From Xanthobacteraceae bacterium (GTDB taxonomy: Bacteria > Pseudomonadota > Alphaproteobacteria > Rhizobiales > Xanthobacteraceae): a stretch of DNA of 12,397 nt. The position numbers and the translations under genes were made by a program. Every line of letters begins with the position of its first letter. The first letter of the stretch is position 1. The notes beneath the pieces were generated by a model, which was not told the DNA's origin, did no database searches, and saw only the letters and a list, made by a program, of their open reading frames with translations. The DNA lies in the NCBI GenBank assembly GCA_025929595.1, contig JAICQA010000046.1, forward strand, positions 1 to 12,397, in the 5' to 3' direction. This document shows positions 5,743 to 12,397 of this stretch, piece by piece.

Positions 5743-7557
5743 ATGTTGCGTAGCATTGTTCATCTAGATTCCGTCAGAGCCTATATCGACGCGTTGGTGC
5801 ATCCGTCCGCGCGCACCGACGCGCTGACCTTGGCGCGCCATCGCTCGTTCATTGCGGTGCGGTTGCTCGGCGGCCTGATCGTGCTGTCGGCGATCCCTCT
5901 TTATCTCGCGCTGCGCGGCGTCCCGACACCGCTCGAGGCCTTCATCTTCGCCTGGCTTGTCGCGCCGCTCCTTGTCGTCGCGTATCTGTCGCGCACCGGT
6001 AATTTCGAGCGCGCGCATCTGATGTCGGCTGCGGCACTCGCGGGCTTTATCGCGGTCGTCGCCGGCGCCACGGGCGGAGCGGCATCGTTCGCAGCACCTT
6101 GGCTGGTCGTGCTTCCGCTCGAGGCCGCACTTTCGGCCTCGCGCCGCGCGATATTGAGCGTCATCGCGTTGGCCGTTGCGATCCTTGCCGGCCTCTGGAC
6201 GCTCGGCATGGCGGGCGTCCTGCCGGCGGCGCCGCCCGTTTCGACGTCCTTCTATATGCTCGGCGTCTTGTCGGCCGCTCTCTATACGAGCGCCCTTGCG
6301 CTCGGTTTTGGCGCCTTTGTCCGGCATGGCGAACGCATCAAGGATGTCGGCGAAGCGCGCTACCGGATGCTTGCGCAGAATATGACCGACCTCATCACGC
6401 GCCATGCCCGCAATGGCAGCGTGACCTTCGTCTCCCATGCCGCCGAACGGCTCGCCGGCGTGCAACCGTCCGCCCTTGTCGGCGACGGCATGTTCGAGCG
6501 CGTGCATGTTGCCGATCGGCCCGCATTTCTCACAGCGCTCGCCGACGCCGCGCGCGGCGGCGAGGCGGCAGTGGAGTATCGGCTCCGTCACGGCGCGCTC
6601 GCCGCGGCGGAAGACCGCCCGGCAGGGCCGGTCTTTATCTGGGTCGAAATGCGCTGCCGTGCGCTTGAAGGCGCGCGGCAAATGGGCGAGGTGGTCGCCG
6701 TCACGCGCGACATCTCGCGCAGCAAGCGCGACGCGACCGACCTGGAGTCGGCCCGCAGCGACGCGGAGCGCGCCAACGAAACCAAGAGCCATTTTCTCGC
6801 AACCGTCAGCCACGAGCTGCGTACGCCACTCAATGCGATTATCGGCTTCTCCGAAATGCTGGAGAACGAGACGGCCATGCGTCTCGACGCCAGCCGCCGC
6901 GCCGACTACGCGCGCGTCATTCGCGAGAGCGGTCAGCACTTGCTTGCGGTCGTGAACGGCATTCTCGATGTTTCGCAGATTGAGGCCGGCCAGTTCCGCC
7001 TGAGGCCTGAGCCGATCGCCGTCGCGGCGGAGGTCGAGGGCTGCTACGAGATGATGGTGTTGCGCGCCCAGCAGGCGGGCGTCCGTCTCGATGTTGCGAT
7101 CGACCCGAATCTGCCGACCGTCGTCGCGGATCGCATCGCGCTGCGCCAGATTCTCATCAATCTCATTTCGAACGCCGTGAAGTTCACGCCCAGGGGCGGC
7201 TCTGTCGACGTTGCCGTGCGCGCCGCGGGCGCCGATATGCTGATCCTCGTCTCGGACACCGGCATCGGCATTGCCGAGGCCGATCTCGCACAGGTCGGCG
7301 ATCCGTTCTTTCAGGCCGCATCGTCCTACGATCGCTCCTATGAGGGAACGGGACTCGGGCTTTCGGTGGTCAAGGGCCTTGTCGAGTTGCATGGCGGTTC
7401 ATTCAACATCGCAAGCCGTCTTGGCGAAGGCACGCGCGTTTCGGTGCGCCTGCCGCGCGAGGCCCGACAAGCGCCACAGATGGAAGCAAACATCGTCGAG
7501 CGGCTCGAACCGCGCCCGGCCACGAACGAAACGGAAAAGGTGAAACGCAGTGCCTAA
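5743..7557 (+). CDS. Membrane PAS-domain sensor histidine kinase, DivJ/PleC-like
   Basis: Sensor kinase of 604 aa. About six membrane segments occupy residues 36-190 (roughly 36-58, 65-83, 92-110, 115-131, 136-154, 168-190). A PAS domain follows (about 205-325; YRMLAQNMTDLITRH, then VVAVTRDIS). The HisKA domain carries the phospho-acceptor His357 in FLATVSHELRTPLNAIIGFSEML-type sequence. The HATPase domain has the N-box LINLISNAVKFTP (N477), G1 DTGIGIAEADL (D505) and G2 EGTGLGLSVVKGLVELHGG (from E534). All catalytic motifs are intact and there is no receiver domain. The architecture and PAS sequence resemble DivJ/PleC-family kinases that act on DivK/PleD in alphaproteobacteria; the orthology is inference. 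The ATG at 5743 is chosen because the N-terminus then resembles relatives. A GTG at 5707 in the same frame would add 12 residues, and neither has a strong Shine-Dalgarno. It overlaps the next gene by 8 bp. Confidence 0.92.
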   Translation: MLRSIVHLDSVRAYIDALVHPSARTDALTLARHRSFIAVRLLGGLIVLSAIPLYLALRGVPTPLEAFIFAWLVAPLLVVAYLSRTGNFERAHLMSAAALAGFIAVVAGATGGAASFAAPWLVVLPLEAALSASRRAILSVIALAVAILAGLWTLGMAGVLPAAPPVSTSFYMLGVLSAALYTSALALGFGAFVRHGERIKDVGEARYRMLAQNMTDLITRHARNGSVTFVSHAAERLAGVQPSALVGDGMFERVHVADRPAFLTALADAARGGEAAVEYRLRHGALAAAEDRPAGPVFIWVEMRCRALEGARQMGEVVAVTRDISRSKRDATDLESARSDAERANETKSHFLATVSHELRTPLNAIIGFSEMLENETAMRLDASRRADYARVIRESGQHLLAVVNGILDVSQIEAGQFRLRPEPIAVAAEVEGCYEMMVLRAQQAGVRLDVAIDPNLPTVVADRIALRQILINLISNAVKFTPRGGSVDVAVRAAGADMLILVSDTGIGIAEADLAQVGDPFFQAASSYDRSYEGTGLGLSVVKGLVELHGGSFNIASRLGEGTRVSVRLPREARQAPQMEANIVERLEPRPATNETEKVKRSA

Positions 7558-8365
7558 GCTCGACCGCGGACGTGAAATCGCCAAGCCGCGCCGCCGCCGC
7601 GAATTGCGCGCGCCGCGCCGTACGGGAACGTCGTGGCCGCTGGCGTCGACGTTGTCCGTGACCTGGCACGCGATACGCTGGGTCATGCCGTCACGGCCGT
7701 TGGACGCGCTCGCGGTGGCGGTTGCGCTCACGGCAAGCGGTGCTGTCATCGTCAATGCGCTGATGTTGCAGCGTGCGCCGCATCCCGCGCCGCTGTTCGC
7801 CGAAGCTCCGCCCGCGAAGGTACAACCGGTCGCGCTGCGCCCGCAGGCGCTCGCACCGGCCCCCGCAATCGCTGCTGCACCCACGCCGGCGCCGCGCCCT
7901 GCTGCGGCCGCACCGGCCGCGCCTGCCACGAAGCCGGGTCTCGTGCTTGATCTTCAGCGCGCGTTGGCCGAGCGAAATTATTATGACGGCGTGCCGGACG
8001 GATTGCTCGGCCCCCGCACGCAGCAGGCGATCCGCAATTTCGAGCAGGCGAACGGTCTCAAACAGACCGGCGAGCCGAGCGAAGCATTGCTTGCGCGTGT
8101 TTTGCAGGCGCGCGCCCGCAGCGAAGTCACGGGATCGATTCCGGCGGCGAAGCCCGCGCCGTCGCCCTCCGCGCGCGTGTTCGCGGTGCAGCGTACGCTC
8201 GCGCGTCTCGGCTACGGCCCCGTCAAATATACCGGACTGCCCGATGCGGAGACGAAGAGCGCCATCGAGCGTTTCGAGCGCGACCGCGGTCTTGGCAAGA
8301 CCGGCGAGATCGGCGAGCGTCTTCTCAAGGAACTCGCGGCGGTGACCGGCGCGCCGGTGGAATAG
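7550..8365 (+). CDS. Membrane-anchored protein with two peptidoglycan-binding (PG_binding_1) domains
   Basis: 271-aa protein. A basic cytoplasmic N-terminus (1-48, with PRRRRELRAPRR) precedes one membrane segment (about 51-73). An Ala/Pro-rich linker (75-128) likely crosses the periplasm. Two PG_binding_1 repeats follow: 131-185 (LVLDLQRALAERNYYDG, GPRTQQAIRNFEQANGL) and 208-263 (RVFAVQRTLARLGYG, DAETKSAIERFERDRGL). No amidase or transglycosylase domain is present, so it is a tether or sensor partner rather than a hydrolase. The start is the GTG at 7550, inside the kinase stop region (8-bp overlap), with AAAAGG 9 nt upstream. Coupled translation with the kinase suggests the two act together, perhaps with the protein reporting on the cell wall; this is inference. 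Confidence 0.9.
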   Translation: MPKLDRGREIAKPRRRRELRAPRRTGTSWPLASTLSVTWHAIRWVMPSRPLDALAVAVALTASGAVIVNALMLQRAPHPAPLFAEAPPAKVQPVALRPQALAPAPAIAAAPTPAPRPAAAAPAAPATKPGLVLDLQRALAERNYYDGVPDGLLGPRTQQAIRNFEQANGLKQTGEPSEALLARVLQARARSEVTGSIPAAKPAPSPSARVFAVQRTLARLGYGPVKYTGLPDAETKSAIERFERDRGLGKTGEIGERLLKELAAVTGAPVE

Positions 8366-8375
8366 GCGCGCAGTC

Positions 8376-8717
8376 TTGCGTCTCAAGAGCGCCATCTGGG
8401 TTTCGGCATACATCCGGCGCTGTCATCTGGAAGGTGCCTTCGCCGTCGTTCGGCGGCGCGGCGCGGAAGAAGCGGGCGCGATCTTTGTGAAGGTCTCGAA
8501 GCTCGACGGCACGGCGGCGCTCTTCGCGCCGGCGCCGCAGTCGGAGTTTGACGAGGCGCGTCCGGGCGACCGGCGTTTCGCGCCGGTCGTGCCAGGTTTT
8601 GTTGCTGACGCCGACATTGAAAAGCGCCTTGAGCGCGAGCTGAAATTCGACCCCGACTTCTGGATCGTCGAGGTCGAAGACCGGGCCGGGCGCCACTTTC
8701 TCGATGTGGCCGGTTAG
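8376..8717 (+). CDS. DUF1491 family protein
   Basis: 113-aa soluble protein of unknown function, conserved in alphaproteobacteria. The family pattern is clear: MRLKSAIWVSAYIRRC at the start, EGAFAVVRRRGAEEAGAIFVK, LFAPAPQS, and the C-terminal FDPDFWIVEVEDRAGRHF. It starts on TTG at 8376, because the conserved N-terminus begins there and no ATG or GTG lies nearby. The Shine-Dalgarno is weak (TAGGCG about 6 nt upstream). It follows the peptidoglycan-binding gene by 10 nt and is the last gene of the kinase operon; a perfect hairpin follows the stop. Confidence 0.9.
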   Translation: MRLKSAIWVSAYIRRCHLEGAFAVVRRRGAEEAGAIFVKVSKLDGTAALFAPAPQSEFDEARPGDRRFAPVVPGFVADADIEKRLERELKFDPDFWIVEVEDRAGRHFLDVAG

Positions 8718-8720
8718 CGA

Positions 8721-8814
8721 GGTAGGTGCGGGCTACCGTCGCACCCGCTGGAACAGGCTATTTTGCGCCCTCCGCGACGGCTGTGCAGACCGTCGCAATC
8801 GCCACTTGATTGCG
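8721..8814 (+). other. Run of perfect hairpins after the kinase operon
   Basis: Four perfect stems lie in 94 bp. GGTAG (8721-8725)/CTACC (8733-8737) overlaps and excludes GGTGCG (8725-8730)/CGCACC (8740-8745). Then come GCGACGG (8774-8780)/CCGTCGC (8790-8796), and CGCAATC (8794-8800)/GATTGCG (8808-8814), which shares three bases with its neighbour. None is followed directly by a T-run; TTTT occurs at 8761-8764. They could be a rho-independent-like terminator region, a 3' UTR structure, or the leader of the downstream glycosyltransferase operon. No known RNA family was recognised. Confidence 0.5.
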
Positions 8815-8908
8815 AAGCATTCGATTAAAGGCTAGGCAATCCGGCCCGGCTGGGGGTTCCGAACTGCTGCGTGTTGGTATGAACCGGTCATTGCGTACTG
8901 ATGCCCGT

Positions 8909-8923
8909 GGAGGGGCGAGTTTG
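8909..8923 (+). promoter_or_regulatory. Shine-Dalgarno that favours a TTG start for the membrane protein
   Basis: GGAGG at 8909-8913 (within GGAGGGG) lies 7 nt before the TTG at 8921-8923. The in-frame ATG at 8879 has no recognisable Shine-Dalgarno. The TTG places the first membrane helix directly at the N-terminus. Confidence 0.55.
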
Positions 8924-10471
8924 AGCCCGCGTGCGATCTTCGCGCTCTTTGCGGTGCTATTTGCCGTTGCCTGCATCCCGCTGCTGGCCCATCAGCTCCC
9001 CCCGCTGTCCGACTACGTCAATCACCTCGCGCGCATCCACGTCATCAACGCGATTGATCGCGATCCCTTTCTGGCGCGTTTCTACCTGATCGACTGGCAG
9101 GTCATCCCCAATCTGATGATCGATCTCGTGCTGCCCCTGTTCAACCGCGTCATGGGCATCTACGAGGCCGGCCAGGCCTTCACGATTTTTGCCTTCTTCC
9201 TGATTGTCTCCGGCACGCTCGTGCTCAACCGTGCACTGTTCGGACGCTGGTCCGCGCTGCCGCTGATTGCCATCCTCTTTCTCTATAACGGCGTCTTCCA
9301 GGTCGGCGTGCTGAACTATGTCTTCGGCATGGGGCTGGCGCTCTGGGCGCTGGCCGGCTGGGTGGCGCTGCGCGAGCGCGCGTGGCCGCTGCGTCTCGCC
9401 GCGTCCGCCGCCTTCGTCGCCGCGCTGTTCTTCTGTCATTTGTTCGCGGTCGGTCTCTACGGCTTCGGTTTGCTCGCCATCGAGTTGCACCGCCTCTGGC
9501 TCCGGCGCAACGATCTGCGTTTGCCGCATCTCGTCGATTTCGTTGCGACCGGCGTACCGTTCCTGATCGTCCTGCCGCTCATGCTCGTCGGTCCGACGAT
9601 CCATACCGAGCACGCGGCGCCGTTCTGGCTGCTGGAAGGCAAGCTCGACGGCCTCAAGCTCGCGGTCAATGTCTACTATCTCGCGGTCGGTCTCGCGATT
9701 TGCGCGGTGCTCGTTTTGGCCGCGGCCGTGGCGATACGCCGGCGCATCCTGCATTTCCACCCGCTTGGCTGGTCCCTGCTGCTCGCCGGCGGCATCCTTT
9801 ATATGGCCATGCCGCGCGCGATCTTCGCCGCGCATCTTGCCGACCAGCGGCTGCCGGTCGCCATTCTGTTCATGCTGATCGCCTGCTTCAGCATCGACTT
9901 GCCGACGCGCGCCTGGCGTACGGCCGTCGCCGCCGGCCTCTTGTTGCTCGTCGCGGCGCGTACCGTCGAAGTGCAATATGTGTGGAACGATCTCTCGCTC
10001 CGCAGCTCCGATTTCCTGCAATCCGTGCGCAATATCGAGCGCGGATCGCGCATTCTGGTCGTGCACGGCTCGGGCGGTCAGGAAGAAGAGATCACCAACA
10101 GCGATCTCGTGCACGCCGCGTCGCTCGCCACGATCGAGCGTTCCGCGCTTGTGACGACGGCTTTCACCGTGCGCGGCAAGCACATTCTTCAGGTGCGCGA
10201 CGCCTACCGGAAGTTTGTCGAGACGGAGGACCGCTGGCCGCCCTCGCTCCCCTTTGTGCTCGACGTGGCCGAGCGCGACGATCCCAAGAACCAGTATTTC
10301 TGGGAGCTATGGCCGCGGCACTACGACTACGTCTATATTCTCTTCACGAAGCGCGGCTGGCGCTGCTCCGACCGCAAGCACCTTACGCTCGTGCATGAGG
10401 GGCCGGAGTTTCAGCTGTATCGCGTGATCCGGACGGACCAGGCGAACAGCGCCGGCGCCGGCCCCGGTTAA
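8921..10471 (+). CDS. Polytopic membrane protein, probable GT-C-type glycosyltransferase, uncharacterised
   Basis: 516-aa protein with about ten or eleven hydrophobic segments (from 5-23 to about 333-347) and a soluble C-terminal domain (about 352-516). Just after the first helix comes LPPLSDYVNHLARIHVI, with Asp31. An acidic residue in the first extracytoplasmic loop is a hallmark of GT-C enzymes, which use polyprenyl-phosphate sugars as donors. Another conserved-looking element is HLADQRLP (305-312). I do not recognise a named family. The start is TTG 8921 on ribosome-binding-site grounds; ATG 8879 (14 residues longer) is the alternative. A GT2 gene of the type that charges polyprenyl phosphate begins 12 nt after its stop, strengthening the GT-C reading. 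Transfer of a sugar to an envelope acceptor at the periplasmic face is inferred; the substrate is unknown. Confidence 0.75.
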   Translation: MSPRAIFALFAVLFAVACIPLLAHQLPPLSDYVNHLARIHVINAIDRDPFLARFYLIDWQVIPNLMIDLVLPLFNRVMGIYEAGQAFTIFAFFLIVSGTLVLNRALFGRWSALPLIAILFLYNGVFQVGVLNYVFGMGLALWALAGWVALRERAWPLRLAASAAFVAALFFCHLFAVGLYGFGLLAIELHRLWLRRNDLRLPHLVDFVATGVPFLIVLPLMLVGPTIHTEHAAPFWLLEGKLDGLKLAVNVYYLAVGLAICAVLVLAAAVAIRRRILHFHPLGWSLLLAGGILYMAMPRAIFAAHLADQRLPVAILFMLIACFSIDLPTRAWRTAVAAGLLLLVAARTVEVQYVWNDLSLRSSDFLQSVRNIERGSRILVVHGSGGQEEEITNSDLVHAASLATIERSALVTTAFTVRGKHILQVRDAYRKFVETEDRWPPSLPFVLDVAERDDPKNQYFWELWPRHYDYVYILFTKRGWRCSDRKHLTLVHEGPEFQLYRVIRTDQANSAGAGPG

Positions 10472-10483
10472 GGGGAGAGAACC

Positions 10484-11512
10484 ATGTCGCGGTCGCACCG
10501 CCCGTTGCGCGTCCTGCACTCGCCGCGCTCCGCGGCTGCCGCGCCCGAACTGTCGGTCGTCATTCCGGTTTTCAACGAGGCGGCAAGCCTTCCCGCGTTG
10601 CGCGAGGCGCTCGAGGCGGTGCTCAGGAAGCTCGGCCTCACCTATGAAGTGTTGCTGATCGACGACGGCAGCACCGACGCGAGCTGGACCGAGATCGCCG
10701 CCTGGTGCCGCGCCAATCCGCGTGTGCGGGGTCTGCGGCTCGCGCGGAATTTCCGCAAGGAAGCCGCCCTCTCCGCCGGGCTGTTTGAGGCACGCGGCGC
10801 GGCGGTCGTCCTGATGGACGCCGATCTCCAGCATCCGCCAGCCCTGATTGCCGACTTCGTCGCCAAATGGCGCGAGGGCTACGAGATGGTCTACGCGGTG
10901 CGCGCGACCCGCATCGGCGACAGCGCCTTGCGCCGGAGCGCGACCCACACCTTCTATCGGCTCTTCCGCAAGATGGCCGAGGTCGATCTGCCTCCGGGCG
11001 CGGGCGATTTTCGCCTGATCGACCGGCGCGTCGTCGATACATTGAACCGCCTGCCGGAGCGGCTGCGCTTCATGAAAGGGCTTTACGCCTGGGCCGGCGC
11101 CCGGCACACGGGCGTGTCCTACGACCCGCCGCCGCGTATGCACGGCAAGAGCGCCATGAGCATGCGCCGGCTCACGAGCTTCGGCCTCGACGGCATCGTC
11201 GCCTTCAGCCGCATTCCGCTGGCGATCAGCGGCTGGGCGGGGGCGGCGGTCGCGCTCGTTTCAATCGCCGTTGGCACCTATCTCGCTGTCCGGACCATGA
11301 TCTTCGGCGTCGATGTGCCGGGTTACGCCTCGATCGCGGTCGGCGTGATGCTGCTGGGTGGCGTGCAGTTGCTGGCGCTCGGCATCCTCGGCGCCTATGT
11401 CGGCCGCATCTATGAAGAGATCAAGGACCGGCCGCTCTACGTGATCGCCGAAGAAATTTCTGACGATAAAGATTCCGCTCAAACGGCGGCAGAGACGGGT
11501 CCGCGCGCTTGA
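10484..11512 (+). CDS. Family 2 glycosyltransferase with C-terminal membrane segments (polyprenyl-phosphate sugar transferase type)
   Basis: 342-aa inner-membrane enzyme of the DPM1/GtrB/ArnC type, which transfers a sugar from a nucleotide donor to undecaprenyl (polyprenyl) phosphate on the cytoplasmic face. The GT-A domain shows SVVIPVFNEAASL (24-36), LLIDDGSTDASW (57-68), FRKEAALSAGL, the DxD metal site MDADLQHPP (D112, D114), and GAGDFRLIDRR (172-182) with RFMKGLYAWAG. An amphipathic linker (HGKSAMSMRRL) precedes two membrane helices (about 248-268 and 285-306). The end, YVGRIYEEIKDRPLYVI, is typical of GtrB-like proteins. The ATG at 10484 has AGGGGAG 6-7 nt upstream. It lies 12 nt after the GT-C-like gene and overlaps the methyltransferase by 4 bp. 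Which sugar it uses cannot be told. Confidence 0.93.
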   Translation: MSRSHRPLRVLHSPRSAAAAPELSVVIPVFNEAASLPALREALEAVLRKLGLTYEVLLIDDGSTDASWTEIAAWCRANPRVRGLRLARNFRKEAALSAGLFEARGAAVVLMDADLQHPPALIADFVAKWREGYEMVYAVRATRIGDSALRRSATHTFYRLFRKMAEVDLPPGAGDFRLIDRRVVDTLNRLPERLRFMKGLYAWAGARHTGVSYDPPPRMHGKSAMSMRRLTSFGLDGIVAFSRIPLAISGWAGAAVALVSIAVGTYLAVRTMIFGVDVPGYASIAVGVMLLGGVQLLALGILGAYVGRIYEEIKDRPLYVIAEEISDDKDSAQTAAETGPRA

Positions 11513-12204
11513 TTGCGAGCTGGCGCGAATTCTGGGACCGGCCGCACCGGATCTATGTCAATGACCGCCACCGGCAGGTCCATTACGAGCGCGTCGCTGC
11601 CGACATCATCGGGGAGATTCCGGACGCACAGGCGGCCGTTCTCGATTATGGCTGCGGGGAAGCGGTAGAGGCCGAGACGGTCGCGGCGCGCTGCAAGCGG
11701 CTCTTGCTGTGCGAATCCGCGGTCAACCTGCGCGGAACGCTGAAGGCGCGCTACGCCGCCAGGCCGGAAATCTCCGTCATCGCGCCGGAGGAAATCGACC
11801 GGCTCGCCGATGGCTCGGTCGATCTCGTGGTTGCGAATTCCGTGCTTCAGTATCTCACGCGCGAAGAATGCGCGGACCTGGCTACACGCCTGCGCCCGAA
11901 GCTCTCAAGGGGCGGGCGGCTGATCTTTGCCGACGTCGTGCCGCCGGGCGGCGGGGTCGTCGCGGACGTTTCGTCGCTCCTGTCGAGCGCCGCGCGTCAT
12001 GGATTTTTCTTCGCCGCGCTCGGCGGGCTCGCTTTTACGCTGGTTTCGGATTATCGGCGATTGCGTCAGCAGATCGGTTTAACGACGTATGAGGAAAGCG
12101 AAATCCTGGCGCTGCTGGAGCGCGCGGGTTATCGCGCCCGGCGGCGGCCGAAGAATTTCGGCTTCAATCAGCGCCGCATGACCGTCATCGCCGAGCCAGG
12201 CTGA
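11509..12204 (+). CDS. Class I SAM-dependent methyltransferase
   Basis: 231-aa protein. The SAM-binding motif I is VLDYGCGEAVEA (44-55), followed by an acidic residue at the end of the next strand (LLLCES, E69). DLVVANSVLQYLTREE (105-120) matches the post-motif region of Methyltransf_11/25 enzymes, then GGRLIFADVVPPGG (135-148). The C-terminal part has GFFFAALGGLAFTLVSDYRRL and TYEESEILALLERAGY, common in small-molecule or glycan methyltransferases. The first codon is TTG at 11509, overlapping the GT2 stop as TTGA. No other start gives the conserved N-terminal region, and the Shine-Dalgarno is poor, so expression is probably coupled. O-methylation of the sugar handled by the neighbouring transferases is an inference. 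Confidence 0.88.
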   Translation: MIASWREFWDRPHRIYVNDRHRQVHYERVAADIIGEIPDAQAAVLDYGCGEAVEAETVAARCKRLLLCESAVNLRGTLKARYAARPEISVIAPEEIDRLADGSVDLVVANSVLQYLTREECADLATRLRPKLSRGGRLIFADVVPPGGGVVADVSSLLSSAARHGFFFAALGGLAFTLVSDYRRLRQQIGLTTYEESEILALLERAGYRARRRPKNFGFNQRRMTVIAEPG

Positions 12205-12397
12205 GTTTTATCAGCGTGCACCCGGCGGCCGCGAGGTCGGCGGGAAAATCTCCGCCCGCGAGATAGGCGAATTCCTCGGCGCGCGGCGCGAGCACGTGAT
12301 CGATTTTCGCAAGCTCCTCGTCCGGCCGTCCCGGGTGGCACATGACGAGCAGCCCCGGTGTGGCGCCCTTGAGGAAACCCCGCATAAGCGATTGATA
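12185..12397 (-). CDS. ChbG/HpnK (YdjC-like) family deacetylase, C-terminal fragment at window edge
   Basis: Only the last 70 residues are inside the window. The minus-strand frame is open to position 12397. The sequence LLVMCHPGRPDEELAKIDHVL followed by RAEEFAYLAGGDFPADLAAAG matches the C-terminal pattern of ChbG/HpnK family carbohydrate deacetylases, which remove N-acetyl groups from sugars or act in hopanoid side-chain formation. An internal ATG at 12385 is not the real start, because family similarity extends upstream of it. It converges on the methyltransferase gene with a 20-bp overlap. Which branch of the family (chitooligosaccharide, hopanoid or envelope glycan) cannot be decided from this fragment, though the glycosyltransferase neighbours favour a glycan substrate. 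Confidence 0.82.
   Translation of the reverse strand, partial: YQSLMRGFLKGATPGLLVMCHPGRPDEELAKIDHVLAPRAEEFAYLAGGDFPADLAAAGCTLIKLSLARR

Noticed and set aside
5764..7392. Minus-strand open frame of 542 codons opposite the histidine kinase
   Set aside because: It is charged low-complexity sequence antisense to intact kinase motifs; it has no domain character and no upstream gene context.
7399..7929. Minus-strand Ala/Gly-rich frame across the kinase/PG-binding junction
   Set aside because: Its low-complexity Ala/Gly composition reflects the Ala/Pro-rich linker codons on the plus strand.
8957..10183. Minus-strand open frame of 408 codons opposite the GT-C-like gene
   Set aside because: Its highly charged E/Q/R/D-rich composition is the mirror of hydrophobic transmembrane codons on the other strand; not a real gene.

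Overview
The window is high-GC chromosomal DNA of an alphaproteobacterium, most likely a member of the Hyphomicrobiales (Rhizobiales). This rests on recognisable protein families rather than any search: a Ros/MucR regulator, a short DnaA-domain-IV-like helix-turn-helix protein followed by a DUF6456 protein, a DUF5330 protein, a DUF1491 protein, and CTATAT-type -10 elements. There are no rRNA or tRNA genes, insertion sequences, CRISPR arrays or phage genes. Coding density is high, several genes overlap, and GTG and TTG starts are common.

Left part (1-2517, minus strand): msrB (methionine sulfoxide reductase B) and ptrB (oligopeptidase B, cut by the left edge) form a tight pair. ptrB starts on a GTG inside the end of msrB, behind a good Shine-Dalgarno. 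A candidate msrB promoter lies at 2490-2517.

Regulatory part (2587-4453): mucR (plus) is followed by an unrecognised Arg-rich gene on the minus strand that runs antisense into the mucR 3' end. An AT-rich island (about 3335-3465) then precedes a coupled plus-strand pair: the DnaA-domain-IV-like HTH protein and the DUF6456 protein.

Middle (4450-5742): sufE (Fe-S assembly, with a clear promoter) and a DUF5330 membrane-anchored protein are both on the minus strand. A palindrome-rich intergenic region of about 380 bp follows.

Envelope/signalling operon (5743-8717, plus): a six-TM, PAS-containing histidine kinase of the DivJ/PleC type overlaps a membrane-anchored protein with two peptidoglycan-binding domains, followed by DUF1491. 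The downstream gap (8718-8920) holds a run of perfect hairpins.

Right part (8921-12397): a polytopic GT-C-like membrane protein, a polyprenyl-phosphate-type GT2 glycosyltransferase and a SAM methyltransferase form a tight plus-strand operon. It converges on the C-terminus of a ChbG/HpnK-type deacetylase. Together these look like an uncharacterised module for making and transferring a modified sugar onto an envelope lipid or glycan. This is the best candidate for an undescribed system here, although its substrate cannot be read from the sequence.
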